DNA of 64,000 bases, taken from NCBI RefSeq assembly GCF_965363235.1, contig NC_134841.1:59479078-59543077 (forward strand), given 5' to 3'. Each line of letters opens with the position of its first letter. The stretch's first letter is position 1. This DNA comes from Mytilus galloprovincialis. Its lineage: Eukaryota > Mollusca > Bivalvia > Mytilida > Mytilidae. The notes beneath the pieces were generated by a model that searched no databases, was not told where the DNA came from, and saw only the letters and a program-made list of their open reading frames with translations. Shown piece by piece: positions 1-11,279 of the stretch. A program made the position numbers and the translations under genes.

Positions 1-3000
1 CACGATTACACACAACCTGCGTTGATGAACAATTTTTCGACTTTTATGCCGATTTCGCTTGTTTATAATTCCATAAATGGACACCAATAATGAGATAAGG
101 TCGAGGAAGAGAAGATTGATGATATACATTCCATACCTTGGGGCTTTTTTGCTTGGGATTGGTTCGATACGCTCACGTGGTCTAACGAACAAAAAGTATG
201 ATTTATCTATCAATTCAATTCCGAAACTTTTCCATTATTTTGTATACATATTTTCTGTTAATATACAATTCCTATACTTGAACCATGTAAAGATTTTTAT
301 GATCGAAAATGAGTTAGACGGGCTTTAGCAATCGGAGTCATTTCCAAAAAGAAACTAAAGAAATGAAAACCTGTGTCAATATTGGGAAATGTTCGAATAT
401 AAACAGAGAGTATGTGTCCATGAAATCGAACTACGATCCTCAAAATAACCATAAATACTTGACAGCACAGCAGACTACATCCGACTCACCTATGAAAATA
501 GACGCACAGACAAAGACTATCAATAAAGGGCAATACATGGTCTAGTTAGTCAACCTTGGTCACAAAATGTCGTTGGGTTAATCCAGTGCTTATGGGCACC
601 CCATCTCACCCTAAACCCTTTTACATAAAAGAAAGTGTTCTATAAACATGTCATTAGAGTAAAACACCATTTAAAAAAGGCCAGCTACCAACAGGATTAA
701 CACTTACGTTAACTAGGAAATAAAAACGCACAAAAAACAACCAATTTTATAATAAAATTCCCTCTAAATATCTGCTGATCATTAGTATCTCAAATAAACA
801 GACCGTAAGTCATGCTCAGATTATCAAGGCAGTTCATATATAAAAAAAAGTATTTGAAGAATGTGGACATGTAACGATTTCAATATTAAAAGAGCATGCC
901 GGGTATTCCACTGAAACCCAGTTGGGCCTAGCAAATGCGAAATGGATAATTATATTTATACGGTTTTATCTGAATTTGGTGGCGTAAAAGCACAATAACA
1001 AGAGGAACAAATTTTTGTAAGCGATAAACAAAGAACAAAGAAAATCCAAAATTTACACGTCTCTTTGAATCTCTTGTTGGTCATTTCTTATGATAAACTA
1101 CATTTTTGTACATGAGTGACAGATAGTAACTGCCAAAAAAGGAAAAACAGCCCAAACCCCCTAAAATATTTGAACAACAGATTTTCTTTAAGTATTCACT
1201 TTCTGAACTTGCATTAAAGATGGTTATATACAATTAACTGAAAATAATAAATTCAATGTCAATACTTTTAAATAAATAAAAATCTACAAATTGAAATGAA
1301 AACTATCAAAAATGAAACAAATGATAACAGCAAAAAAAGTTCTAAAAAAGTTTTAAGTTTTCATTATAAATAGTTAACTCTGAGATTTGGATCAAATAGA
1401 AATGAAAAAGAAAAAAAAACCCAGCTTTACAAAAAATGACAAAAAAATGTTATATTGAAATACTACTTTTGTTACCTGAATCTGAATTACAAACTGCTTC
1501 CAATAAACAAATGTACAGATGAATTAATATTCCAATAAAATGAGAAGTCATGTTTTTTCTCCATGTAGTTGTCACTAGTTCTGTGATTGCTGAAACTGAC
1601 TTCGTCTACTGGACCAAAAGCTTATAATTACGTGAATTAAGTATAATTTCCTTTGCGCCCTGATCGTTAATAGACAAACGTAGATCGCAATAGCAATAGT
1701 TCAATAGAATTATTTTACTACGCTGCTATCGAAATAGATGATTATTTCCCTAAAAGAGAAGTTAATACGATCTCTAATTATATAAGTAAAAAGACGAGAT
1801 TCTGTCTTTTATTCAAAACATCTGATTGCATTTTAAAATTAACCAAAATCGTTGAAAATCGATATGGCTTATATGTTCTGTCGTGCTTTGTGGTGTAAAA
1901 ACATGGTTAGATTAGTAAGTACAGAAAAGGGACTTTAGTTTCGCAATGGAATTGCAAAAAGATGCTATCTAGGGATTAAAATTTAATGATATTTTTGTAT
2001 AAATTAATCAATTGTCAAGATTAACGCCAGAATCCTCCGATTTATGTTTTAACGTGATTACGACAAAATGGGCAAAAATCAGCATTTTTTGAAATACAAA
2101 TTCTAAAAAATACATGAATATAATTATTATTAAAGATTTAAAACAACAAAAGAGTCAATCGCTTTACATAACAGTAACCAAGTGCATATATTTAGCCCGA
2201 GATTGCTTTAGTACATATACATATACTAAATTATAAATAAATAATGCTGATATATGCAGCCCTTAAACCTATGAAAAAGTGGCTTGTACAAGGGCATACA
2301 AGAGCCTGAATTGTTTGCCTAGTAAAAATATGCCATTAACATTAATTGTTTTACTTTAAATGCAATCGTTTATGTTTTTATATTTTATTTAATTTATTTC
2401 GTGGCATTTTTGTAGATCTTCCACTGATGATCATTTTTATTCTATAAGTAGTCGGTTGACTGGGTCACAATTGCGGCCATGCCGATTTATTTGTAGATCT
2501 TATTGTGCTGATCATTTTTTTATACTGTTGCAATAACTTCTTTAAGGGTCGAGTTTGAGATTCCGGCGGTGTCTCAAGTTCAACCCTCAAAGGAGTAATT
2601 GAATATTCTATTTTGACGAAAAAGTTGAATTAATAATTTCTAATACATTTTCTAGAAAAAGCGGGGAAAAGGGTAAAACCCGCCTTAAAAGGAGAATAAC
2701 TCATATTATCGTATATTCTAGCGTATTTGTGGATATCATTTAGCCGCACAATTCTCTATCTACTAATATAGTTTCCGCAAAAATGCAAAGAAAAGTAAAA
2801 CTTAAACTTAAATCCAATAACTCACACGAGGGATCATAAGGGGTCAAAAGGGCGACTTCTAGCATGTTGACGTACAGATATTATTGTTCTAGTCATTTGT
2901 ACTTTTGAAATTTCTTTATTTCTGTTTAATTTGCAATATAATAACAAGGCAATAATTTTACATTTTAGAAACAATAACTTCAAAATGGATGTTCCTGAAA

Positions 3001-3100
3001 ATCTCATGGAGAATCAGATATCCTTGGACTTGTTGATATTTTTTAATCTGTCCGAATTCCTTCTTCTGTTGTAATTTAAGGGTTATAAGCGAAAAACTGT
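1..3100. other. Intergenic or intronic DNA, no gene recognised
   Basis: AT-rich sequence. The only open frames are short (83 aa at 77-328 and 60 aa at 363-545), with no recognisable domain and no splice-site-supported exon chain. A motif beginning TTGTAGATCTT and ending CTGATCATTTTT occurs twice near 2411 and 2490, about 80 bp apart, suggesting a small degenerate direct repeat. An exon of a gene lying mostly outside the window cannot be excluded. Confidence 0.5.
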
Positions 3101-3109
3101 ATTTTCCTC

Positions 3110-3440
3110 CAATGTTCAGTTTTTAGCAACAAAGACCATGTGAGAGGATGAATGGAACCCCCAGATAAAATTTTAAAACTAGATTCCATTATATAGGTAA
3201 AGGTTGGTAACATTTGGCCCTAACTGATTGAAATTTAGATCTCTGGCATCTTTATTCTCGTATGATCTATACGAGCACGCGAGTTGTTATAGATCAGAAT
3301 TTTAATAATAGGATTGCATTCGGTCTAGATGTTTCAGAAAAGAAGATTTAAAAAAAAGTTTGCGATTACGGACAGACGACGCACGCGAAATGATTGCAAA
3401 AGCTCACTTTTGCCTTTGAAGTCAATGCGAGAAGACAGAA
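3110..3440. repeat. Possible dispersed bivalve repeat
   Basis: The stretch ends in a motif with GGACAGACGACGCACGCG followed by AAAGCTCACTTTTGCC. This resembles the end of a dispersed repeat I have seen in bivalve sequence. No second copy lies in this window, so the call rests on memory only. Confidence 0.25.
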
Positions 3441-3595
3441 TAGTGTTGGCTTAAATAAACGAAATGCAATAACATCGAAAAAGTAAATAATTGCTTTCTA
3501 AAAGCACATTGCCATGCTAATATTACAGAACAAAAAGACATGAAAATATATCATTTATCTTAATGAAATTCTTGTTGTTGAAATTGCAAGATAAT

Positions 3596-6500
3596 GAGAC
3601 AAGACAAGACAAAATATTTTATTTCCTCAGACACGACGTGTACAAGAGGTCAAAACATAATAAAGTATACATATAAATCGACAGCAGAGTAGTGTACGAT
3701 AATAGCACGTGATTTTCATGACATTGAGACGTATATACATTTTATATATTACCTATTGAGTTTAAAGGATTACATATGTACAGAATTCTTTCTTATTTAT
3801 CAGTGATTGTGAGTACATAAATATATATAAATGTATAAAAATTGCATCTACAAAAAATAAGTAATCTTTCTAAGGAAAGTACATACTTTCCTATACACCT
3901 TTATGTTGCAAAATGAGAGTAAACCGATCAATTTTTCCCTTGAGGGATATTGTAGGTAATAATTAGGTACAAGATTTTGTCTAAGAAGTGATATACTAGG
4001 ATGTGAACAAACACACAAATAGTGATATTCGTCGCCAATATTTTGATTACATAGATGACATATCCTATTTTCTTTTAAAATATTTTTCCATCTTCCCGTT
4101 TCAATTGGGAATTTAAGATTTGAGCATCTAAATTTAGCCATATACAATCTATCAGTATTTCCCAATCGAAGTAGATAGGGTTCTAATTCAAATATACTTT
4201 TGAATTTACCATAGAATTCTCCTCTAGAAGAATTGTTAATTACAGAAAACCATTGTTGTATAAACTGATCAACAAGTTTTTGTTTGACAAGAGATTTCAA
4301 TATTTCTCTATTCATAGGTATTTGATCATTCCATATAAAAGTAAGACCACATTCATCAAAAATGGATTTAATGTACGTAACCCATTTAAAATGTGTGGGT
4401 TTACTCTGGTGAAGTTTTATCATAAGTCTATATAATGTATTAGATAATTTATTCTCACTTGAGAGCATATCATTCCAAAACATAACCATACGTAGCTTAA
4501 TAGTAATATCAATGGGATAACGACCCAGTTCCCCGTAAACCATAAAATTTGGCGTACTTTTCCTCACGTGCAGAATATTTTTACAAAACTGCAAGTGCAT
4601 CCGTTCCAATCCCTGCTTATTTTCAAATCCCCATACTTCACTAGAGTAAATCATTATAGGTAAGATAAGACAATCAAAAAGCTTAAGCTGTATATCTACG
4701 GGTATTGCAATATTTCTAATCTTTCTATATAGTGCATACAATGCTTTATTGGACTGTTCCAATAATTTCTTTCTAGCTGAACAAAAAGAGCCGTTATAAT
4801 TAAATACAATACCCAGATAAGTATATGAGTCTAATACATCAATATTTTTACCATAGATTTCAAAATCTGCTTTAACCTTGAATTTCTTTTTGCTGAAAAT
4901 TACAATTTTTGTTTTGCTTGTATTAACTGTGAGTTTCCACTCATTACAATATTGCTCAAAAACTTTCAATGCATGTTGCAGATCCTCCTCTGACTCAGAT
5001 AAAATAACTGTGTCATCTGCATATAATATTATAAATATTTTTACATAACATAATAAGGTTTCTTTGCATTTATCAGATATATTTTCAAGGTCTTTAACAT
5101 CATTATCTAGTAAAAATTTCTCCAGATCATTCAAAAAGAGAGAAAACAGAAAGGGAGATAAATTCTCCCCTTGTTTCACTCCTATATTACAACTAAAAAA
5201 TGCAGAAATATCCTTTCCCATTCTAATACATGTCTGGATATTCTGATACATATTATGTATAACTCTCAATATTTTGCCTTGAATATTATATTGTAGCATC
5301 TTTTGCCAAAGTCCAGCTCTCCAAACTGTATCAAATGCACTTTTGAAATCAATGAACGAGCAAAATAATTTTTTACCAAATGAAAAATATAGAGAAATAA
5401 GTGAATGTAAAATAAAAATATTATCCATAGTAGAAAACCCTTTTCTGAACCCAGCCTGTGCTCCTGTAATTAAGCCTATTTCATCTGACAATTTATTCAA
5501 TCTGTTGTTGAGCACAGCAGTGAATGTTTTACTTAGACATGAATTGAGAGTAATACCTCTGTAAGAATTCGGGTCAGATTTGGAACCCTTGTTCTTGAAA
5601 ATTGGAACCATTATTCCTTTGGTCCAACATTCTGGTATAATACCTGTATCTAACACAATATTAAATAACATTACATACACATTAATCATATCATCTAATG
5701 TACATTTAATATATTCATTTAATATATTATCATATCCAGCAGATTTATTATTCTTTAATTTTTTTACAGCACATTTTATTTCTTCTACTGTTATTGGAGA
5801 ATTTAACAATTCTTCTATATCTGGTGGTAAATTATTAACATCAATATCTATATCAATTTCATCATGTACATTATTTTCATTCATGGATTTAAAATAATCA
5901 TGTAATGTTTCTACAGATATTTCAGATTTCTGATCTTTATTTTTAACAAATTTATTCAAAATTTTCCAAAACTCTTTCCCTTGTTTTTTTGATGTATTTC
6001 TCAATTTTTGTTCAAAGTCAAATTGATAGTTTTTGTATGCTTGGTTTGTAACCATCTTGTATGATTTACTTGTCTCTAGTAGTTGTTTGCGTGTTACTTC
6101 ATTTTTATGAATGTTATAACGTTTTCTGGCTTTATGAAATTTTTTTCTCGAAGTGAGACATTTATTTGTGTACCAGGGTTTTGAGTTCGGTTTCTTTCTT
6201 GATTTGTAGTGCGGTTTTGAAAGTGTCGCCTTTGCAGTATTTTGGAAAAGCTCATTTATTTCTCCGGTGATGTTGTCTATGTCTTGTTGAGTGCATGTAT
6301 CACGTGTGTGTATGTTTTCAAGGTCATTCATTATATTGGTCAGCTGATCTTGACTATTGTGAAATGTATTTACAAATTCGTTTCTGTTATTGTCGTTCCA
6401 CTTGATTGAAGGTGAGTTTTGTGATGTATCATGTGTAATTTCATCATGTGGTAATACTGATTTAAAAACAATGTGTATTGCATTGTGAACATCAGAAAAA

Positions 6501-7282
6501 AGTGGTACAAAATCAAGTATCTCAAATTCATATACTAAAGAAAACAATTTGGATGATAAAAGCAAATAATCAATAACACTGATATCTTTACAAGTAGTAC
6601 GTCCAATACCTATATCAGAACCAAGTCTGGAGTTAGCTATATAAACATTGAGTTTTTTACACATATCCAACAGTTTATGACCATAATTATTAATATTGCA
6701 ATGACACTCTGACATTCGAGATAACGGTATATTTTGAAGCTTCAATTGTTCATAATCTAACATGTATGACAAAATTTCATCATCACTTTCTAACTCAAAA
6801 ATAGCAATCAATGACTCATCAGGAACAATAAAATCATCTCGTGTTCCCGTTTTTGCATTAAAATCTCCAATAAGAGAGACATATGAATCAAATTTATCAG
6901 CAAATGTCATTAATTCAATTTCAATTTCTTCAAATGCATCAGTATTTGCATATTTAGAATTTTCCGGTGGTATATAAACAGCACCAAATAAAACATCTTT
7001 TTCACAGTTTAGTAGACATTTTTGGAATTTAAACCACTGTACATATTGACTTTCACTTTCAATAAAACTGATGAACTGTTTCAAAATATTTTTGTATATA
7101 ATTACAATTCCACCTGACTTTTTAGTTGCACCCTTTCTATTCTTTGTTACATATGAAAAACCATCAGGAAGATCAATTATATCTAAATCATCTAATTTAG
7201 TTTCAACAAAACAAAAGGAGAGATTCCTTATTTTGTCGTATTCATTTACAAACTTAGCAATTTTTCCAACTTTTCGAGATTA
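3596..7282 (-). mobile_element. Non-LTR retrotransposon (LINE), 5'-truncated
   Basis: This is an APE-class LINE on the minus strand with a long open frame for endonuclease and reverse transcriptase, followed by a 3' UTR of about 250 bp. The 3' end carries a short repeated tail, read on the minus strand as repeats of TTGTC (3599-3612). The 5' boundary lies near 7282, where the frame meets a stop inside the endonuclease domain, so the 5' UTR and first endonuclease strand are missing. Truncation at the 5' end is the usual outcome of target-primed reverse transcription. The domain order suggests the jockey/CR1/RTE-like assemblage; I cannot assign the clade. Confidence 0.88.
3848..7279 (-). CDS. 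LINE ORF2-type polyprotein: endonuclease-reverse transcriptase, N-terminally incomplete
   Basis: The frame is open for 1143 residues from just after a stop at 7280-7282; the first Met is at 7084 (1078 aa). The N-terminal part is an APE-type endonuclease: the catalytic Glu appears in FVETKL, followed by GAVYIPP, LIGDFNAKTG, SVIDYLLLS and FSDVHNAI, where Asp-His stands in the usual SDH position. The reverse transcriptase follows, with SYRGITL, motif A FIDFKSAFDTVW, motif B GVKQGENLSPFLFSLF, the active site ILYADDTVIL and a motif D-like KLTVNTSKTKIVIFSK. A C-terminal Cys-rich knuckle reads CHLCNQNIGDEYHYLCVC. The enzyme would nick target DNA and copy its own RNA there. No frameshift or internal stop is visible, unlike every other LINE here, so this is a comparatively young insertion. 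Without its 5' end it is unlikely to be autonomous. Confidence 0.87.
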   Translation of the reverse strand, partial: SRKVGKIAKFVNEYDKIRNLSFCFVETKLDDLDIIDLPDGFSYVTKNRKGATKKSGGIVIIYKNILKQFISFIESESQYVQWFKFQKCLLNCEKDVLFGAVYIPPENSKYANTDAFEEIEIELMTFADKFDSYVSLIGDFNAKTGTRDDFIVPDESLIAIFELESDDEILSYMLDYEQLKLQNIPLSRMSECHCNINNYGHKLLDMCKKLNVYIANSRLGSDIGIGRTTCKDISVIDYLLLSSKLFSLVYEFEILDFVPLFSDVHNAIHIVFKSVLPHDEITHDTSQNSPSIKWNDNNRNEFVNTFHNSQDQLTNIMNDLENIHTRDTCTQQDIDNITGEINELFQNTAKATLSKPHYKSRKKPNSKPWYTNKCLTSRKKFHKARKRYNIHKNEVTRKQLLETSKSYKMVTNQAYKNYQFDFEQKLRNTSKKQGKEFWKILNKFVKNKDQKSEISVETLHDYFKSMNENNVHDEIDIDIDVNNLPPDIEELLNSPITVEEIKCAVKKLKNNKSAGYDNILNEYIKCTLDDMINVYVMLFNIVLDTGIIPECWTKGIMVPIFKNKGSKSDPNSYRGITLNSCLSKTFTAVLNNRLNKLSDEIGLITGAQAGFRKGFSTMDNIFILHSLISLYFSFGKKLFCSFIDFKSAFDTVWRAGLWQKMLQYNIQGKILRVIHNMYQNIQTCIRMGKDISAFFSCNIGVKQGENLSPFLFSLFLNDLEKFLLDNDVKDLENISDKCKETLLCYVKIFIILYADDTVILSESEEDLQHALKVFEQYCNEWKLTVNTSKTKIVIFSKKKFKVKADFEIYGKNIDVLDSYTYLGIVFNYNGSFCSARKKLLEQSNKALYALYRKIRNIAIPVDIQLKLFDCLILPIMIYSSEVWGFENKQGLERMHLQFCKNILHVRKSTPNFMVYGELGRYPIDITIKLRMVMFWNDMLSSENKLSNTLYRLMIKLHQSKPTHFKWVTYIKSIFDECGLTFIWNDQIPMNREILKSLVKQKLVDQFIQQWFSVINNSSRGEFYGKFKSIFELEPYLLRLGNTDRLYMAKFRCSNLKFPIETGRWKNILKENRICHLCNQNIGDEYHYLCVCSHPSISLLRQNLVPNYYLQYPSREKLIGLLSFCNIKVYRKVCTFLRKITYFL

Positions 7283-7859
7283 GTTTAAGTAATTTCTATA
7301 GTTACGGTGCTACGGTAATGGCGTAAAAATTATATGTTCAGATTTAACTTTAGCACTATATAACTGAAAAAATAAGAATTAGTAATATTGCAACACCATG
7401 CATGGCACACTAGACTTTTCTAAATTGATCCTTAAAAGTACTTTTGATGAATACGCACAATTAAAGTATTTGACCTCTAAACTGTTTATGAAGGTTATTT
7501 CTAAAAAAAAAAAAGCTTTTGTTTGAAAAGGCAAGTAAAGTTTCGTCGAATTATTGGGCCAAAAACTGATTCTCAAATTGTGGATTTAAAAATAATATAT
7601 TTCTTTTTATTTGCACATAAACATAATAAGTTATACCAAGGATTTGTATAGTTAGTCTAACCTTGGTTAAGGACACTTTTATGCACAACAGTTATATACA
7701 ATAAACAGAAGATACATAATATATTTGATAGTCACAGCTGTAATAGCTTGGTACATTGCAGTATATGATTGCAAGACGAAGACGGTTTGGATATTAAATA
7801 TATATATAATATCGGTGGTGTCGGTTGACTTGTTTTGTTTTATGACAACAAAGGAGTCC

Positions 7860-8175
7860 AGGAGTTCCAGCAGTTCTCTGCCCTTCTGGGTATTTTATTT
7901 TAATATAATATATTTCTTTTTATCAATAAGTTGTTTTTTTAATGATGATTTAGTGCTTTCATATTGGTTTGTTCCATTGATAATTTTCTTCTATAAATCT
8001 AGAATTTTGTTTACAGTATTATTTAAAAGTTTCTTATGTCATTTTCATCTGTTTTTTTTTTTGTAGGAACACCAAATAAAACCAAAATCAACATTTAAAG
8101 GTAGTTCTATTTCTGTCTTCTCAAATATCCAGGAGTTAAGGTCTTCCCATAATTTATATACATTCAACTTTTGTG
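7860..8175 (-). pseudogene. LINE C-terminal remnant
   Basis: Read on the minus strand, 8080-8170 gives a segment like LWEDLNSWIFEKTEIELPLN, the type of sequence between reverse transcriptase and C terminus in bivalve LINE proteins. Downstream (8066-7860) the frame is broken by several stops but keeps a lysine- and tyrosine-rich LINE-like composition. A 113-residue hydrophobic open frame on the plus strand is an antisense shadow of this remnant. Confidence 0.45.
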
Positions 8176-8337
8176 ACTGGGTTTGTGCTGTGAGCGCTGA
8201 CATTGGGCACAAGATACCCAATCGTTAGACAGGTTTAGGTGACAATTTTATATCTGTTCATTTACGGTTAAGGAATTGTCAATCAATTCTAATATAAAAG
8301 ATTGGGAAGTTCTTAAAAATCACAATTTTAATACCCC

Positions 8338-8657
8338 TGGTTAAAGTCCACAATTCCTCTAAAATCCACAACACCGCTAAAGTCCACAACAATTTTAAAG
8401 TCCACAACAAAATTTCGTTAAAGTTCACAATGCCGCTCAAGTCCACAAACTTTCCGCTAAAGTCCACAAAATGGCCTCCGCTTAAGTCCACAATATAGCA
8501 AGTTCCGCTAAAGTCCACAAAAAGCACAGTTAAAGTCCACACCATTTTATCTCTTTTATATATAATATATAAGTTGGACTTTAGCGGAACTTGTATTTGT
8601 GGACTTTAACGGTGTTTTCTTGTGGACTTTAGAGGAATTGTGGACTTTAACGGTGCC
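8338..8657. repeat. Folded-back array of the AAAGTCCACAA motif
   Basis: About ten copies of a unit centred on CGCTAAAGTCCACAA run in one orientation (8340-8542) with variable spacers. An AT-rich centre (8543-8574) follows, then about four copies in the opposite orientation (TTGTGGACTTTA, 8576-8657). The outermost units match as an inverted repeat through the shared string GTTAAAGTCCACAATTCCTC. The whole could fold into a long imperfect hairpin. Open frames through it are low-complexity and not taken as genes. Confidence 0.85.
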
Positions 8658-8949
8658 ATAACCCCTATAAAAAAACGCTGTTAAATAAAATTCATGTATT
8701 AAGCGCCGGTGTTATTAGTAGCCGAAACCAAAGGTTCAAGAGAGCCTGTATTGCTCTTCTAGTATTTTTTATCTAATATTGAAACAAGGCAACAGTGTAT
8801 TTGTGTCGAATCTGTGTATTCTTATATTATTTTTTGAGAGAATAAGCAATTATGTTAAAATTTGTCAGGAGTCGATTGATGATTTCATACATATCGACTT
8901 TCTTGTCGATCGTGTTGCTGATCAGGTTTGCTGTTCAATTTTTTTTAGG

Positions 8950-9200
8950 GGCCTCGGTGGCCGAGTGGTCAAAGAAGTTACTACTAAAATCACTAGCCAT
9001 TCAACACTGAGGTTGTGGGTTCAAACCCAGCTCTTGCCGTTGTACTTGACTCGAATCTTAATTGACTAGGATTGTCAGTTTTCCTAACGAAGGTCGGGGG
9101 ATTTTCTCCGGGAACTGCGGCTTCCCCCACCAATAAAAACTGGCCGCCACGAAATAGCCTAAATGCGGTGCATAAAAGTGGCGTTAAAACACAAAAAATC
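8950..9200 (+). mobile_element. tRNA-derived SINE
   Basis: The head looks like a tRNA with a long variable arm: an A-box-like TGGCCGAGTGGTC (8958-8970) and a B box GGTTCAAACCC (9018-9028). A non-tRNA body follows with CTTCCCCCACCAATAAAAACTG and AGCCTAAATGCGGTG, then a tail of AAAATCAAATCA type. Head, body and A-rich tail identify a polymerase III-transcribed SINE rather than a tRNA gene. The body resembles molluscan SINEs I have seen; the family is not assigned. Confidence 0.8.
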
Positions 9201-9690
9201 AAATCATTTTTAGTTTAATACTATTTAGGGTATCGCACGGTCGGTTCAATAATCCAGTCTTTCTATTAAAAGATTCAAGATATTATGTAAAACACATACT
9301 TTGGTGAAAAAAAAAACCCACCATTTCCTCATAACTTAAGTAATGAGTCGAAATAAAAGTTGCGTAATTTCATGTAATATTCATGTTATTTGTAGATCAT
9401 ATTTGCAATATAAAAGATTTCTCTCTCTATTTCACTTTCACCAAAAAAAAAAAAAACAAAAAAAAACGGCAAAATTGGTATCAATCGTAATTGAAGTCCA
9501 AAACCTCCTATAATGAGTCAATATCATTGAGGACTACAGCAATGGTTTAGTAATTTGTTGATATTATTTTGCTGACTATTTCTGCTATTTGGAGTTTCCG
9601 TCTTATGGTTTATGCAAACGAAATCGTACAAAAATGGATAAATTTCCACAATGAGACAATTGATTACATTTGTAAAAGAGAGCACAGATA
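9200..9690. other. Gap without recognised features
   Basis: Intergenic AT-rich sequence with an interrupted A-tract near 9443-9466. No exon or repeat family is identified. Confidence 0.5.
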
Positions 9691-9830
9691 CCAAATTGAT
9701 GGTCTAATTCATAAGATGAAAATAAACTGACAACGCCATGGCAAAAAGACAGAGCAAAAGACAAACAACAATACACACAAAAAAACAACCATGGAAAACT
9801 AAGCTGAGCAACACGAACCCCTCCATGAAT
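9690..9830 (+). repeat. Dispersed repeat fragment (related to 48480-48700)
   Basis: The strings ACTGACAACGCCATGGC, ACCATGGAAAACTAA and AACACGAACCCC recur in the same order at 48535-48635, so these are two copies of one dispersed family. No coding capacity or termini could be defined. Confidence 0.6.
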
Positions 9831-10144
9831 CTTATTTTACTGATTGATTTTGTTATTATTAGTGAGGGCTCATTAGTCTCTCACTAACGACTATATAGTT
9901 TTCGCAAAAGTCAAGTCAAAACAAAGAATTGTGTAATATCTAGGTGTTTACTAAGTTGATTCGAAGATTTGCATATTAGTATACAAATCCTTGGTTCCTT
10001 AGCTCCCTTGCTACTTTATATACTACAGCAAAGCAATGCAATTCAAAATTTGCTTACATAATATTAAAACAAGAGTAGACATAATACAATATCTTGTCTG
10101 CTGCAATATTGTTATATTTTTTAAAGATAAATGAACATTGTTTG

Positions 10145-10830
10145 CACCTGTCCTAAGTCAGGAATCTGTTATTCAGTGGTTGCCGTCTGTTTATGTGGTT
10201 CATAAGTGTTTCTCTTTTTTCGTATTCATATAGATTATAGACCGTCGGTTTTCCCGTTTGAATGGTTTTACATTAGTAATTTTTGGGGCCCTTTATAGCT
10301 TGCTGTTCGGTGTGAGCAAAAGCTCCGTGTTGAAGGCCGTACCTTGACCTATAATGATTTACTTTTATAAATTGTTACTTGGATGGAGAGTGGTGTGAGG
10401 CAGAAACGACAATTTTTTTTGCTGTGTCCAGTAGCATAGTATATTCTTAAAATATTTTCTCGCAGAATGGCTGGACATCGGTGGACATGCAACATTGCAA
10501 AACCACACGTTTACAAATAAAAATCAACACTCAGACTATAGTCTAAAGTAGGACAATAAATGAACAAAAGACAAACACGGGACACAGAAGTACAAACAAT
10601 AGACCCTCAACTCTGAAAACTAAAAGTAAAATAGAAACATGGATAACGAAAAACATGCCGGGGCGACATTATTGAGTGAAGAGAACTTGCTTCCTGCAAG
10701 ACACTTTCCGTGAAAACAATTTGATATAAAGACAATCTTTTGCTTCAGTTTTTTTTTTTTAAATTTCCAACATTTGCCTCAATGTAGTTACGGCCCTGGT
10801 CTCATTGGCACTTATACCACATCTTCCTAT
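10145..10830 (+). mobile_element. SINE-like element with CCTGTCC core, split by an insertion
   Basis: The copy starts at TGCACCTGTCCTAAGTCAGG and runs through the family body (GCTCCGTGTTGAAGGCCGTA, ACCTTGACCTATAATG) to about 10395. It resumes near 10790 with GTCTCATTGGCACTTATACC and ends at CACATCTTC (about 10830). About 395 bp of unrelated sequence splits it. The same family occurs at 26466, 29353, 41676, 58863 and 61850. Confidence 0.75.
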
Positions 10831-11059
10831 ATTATCTATAATCAATCTGATACAATTACTTTCCGAATGACAAACATCATCCAAGACCTAAAGTGACAAC
10901 AGACTTCGAAAATGTGGTAAAAAAAGGACACATGTCAAACAGATAACCCACGAGCAGGCAATCAATATTACAGGTTAGTGCTTTATGTCAATCTTTATAG
11001 TATGTTCTACTGTTTTTCTGTTACATCACTATAGCCAAGGTAAGGGCCATTAACCAATC

Positions 11060-11275
11060 CGCAATTTGAATGTGCCTACCTCAAGTTAGGAGCCTGTAAT
11101 TCAGTCGTTGTTGTTTGTTGCTGTATATATTACTAGTATTTTTTCACATCAATCAGAAAGTGTCTCACTGGCGATCATTCTACACCTTTATATTTATATA
11201 TAATTTAGGAACTGAGGATGATGATAAATTGGTATTTAATGTCCAGTGGCAAATATAACATGCATTTCATCAGAT
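11060..11275. repeat. SINE-like core fragment and separate SINE-tail fragment
   Basis: At 11080-11115 the core CAAGTTAGGAGCCTGTAATT matches the family at 10145. At 11235-11275 the reverse strand carries TTTGCCACTGGACATTAAA, which matches tails near 22625 and 30290. Both are short fragments. Confidence 0.5.
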
Positions 11276-11279
11276 GGTA

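Noticed and set aside
7725..8066. 113-residue plus-strand open frame
   Set aside because: Hydrophobic, low-complexity, and antisense to a minus-strand LINE remnant. No splice or start support.
8279..8545. 88-residue minus-strand open frame
   Set aside because: It is a translation of the GTGGACTTTA array and gives a repetitive peptide.
8950..9040. Functional tRNA gene
   Set aside because: A and B boxes are present, but the sequence continues into a SINE body and A-rich tail, and a proper acceptor stem pairing is not evident.
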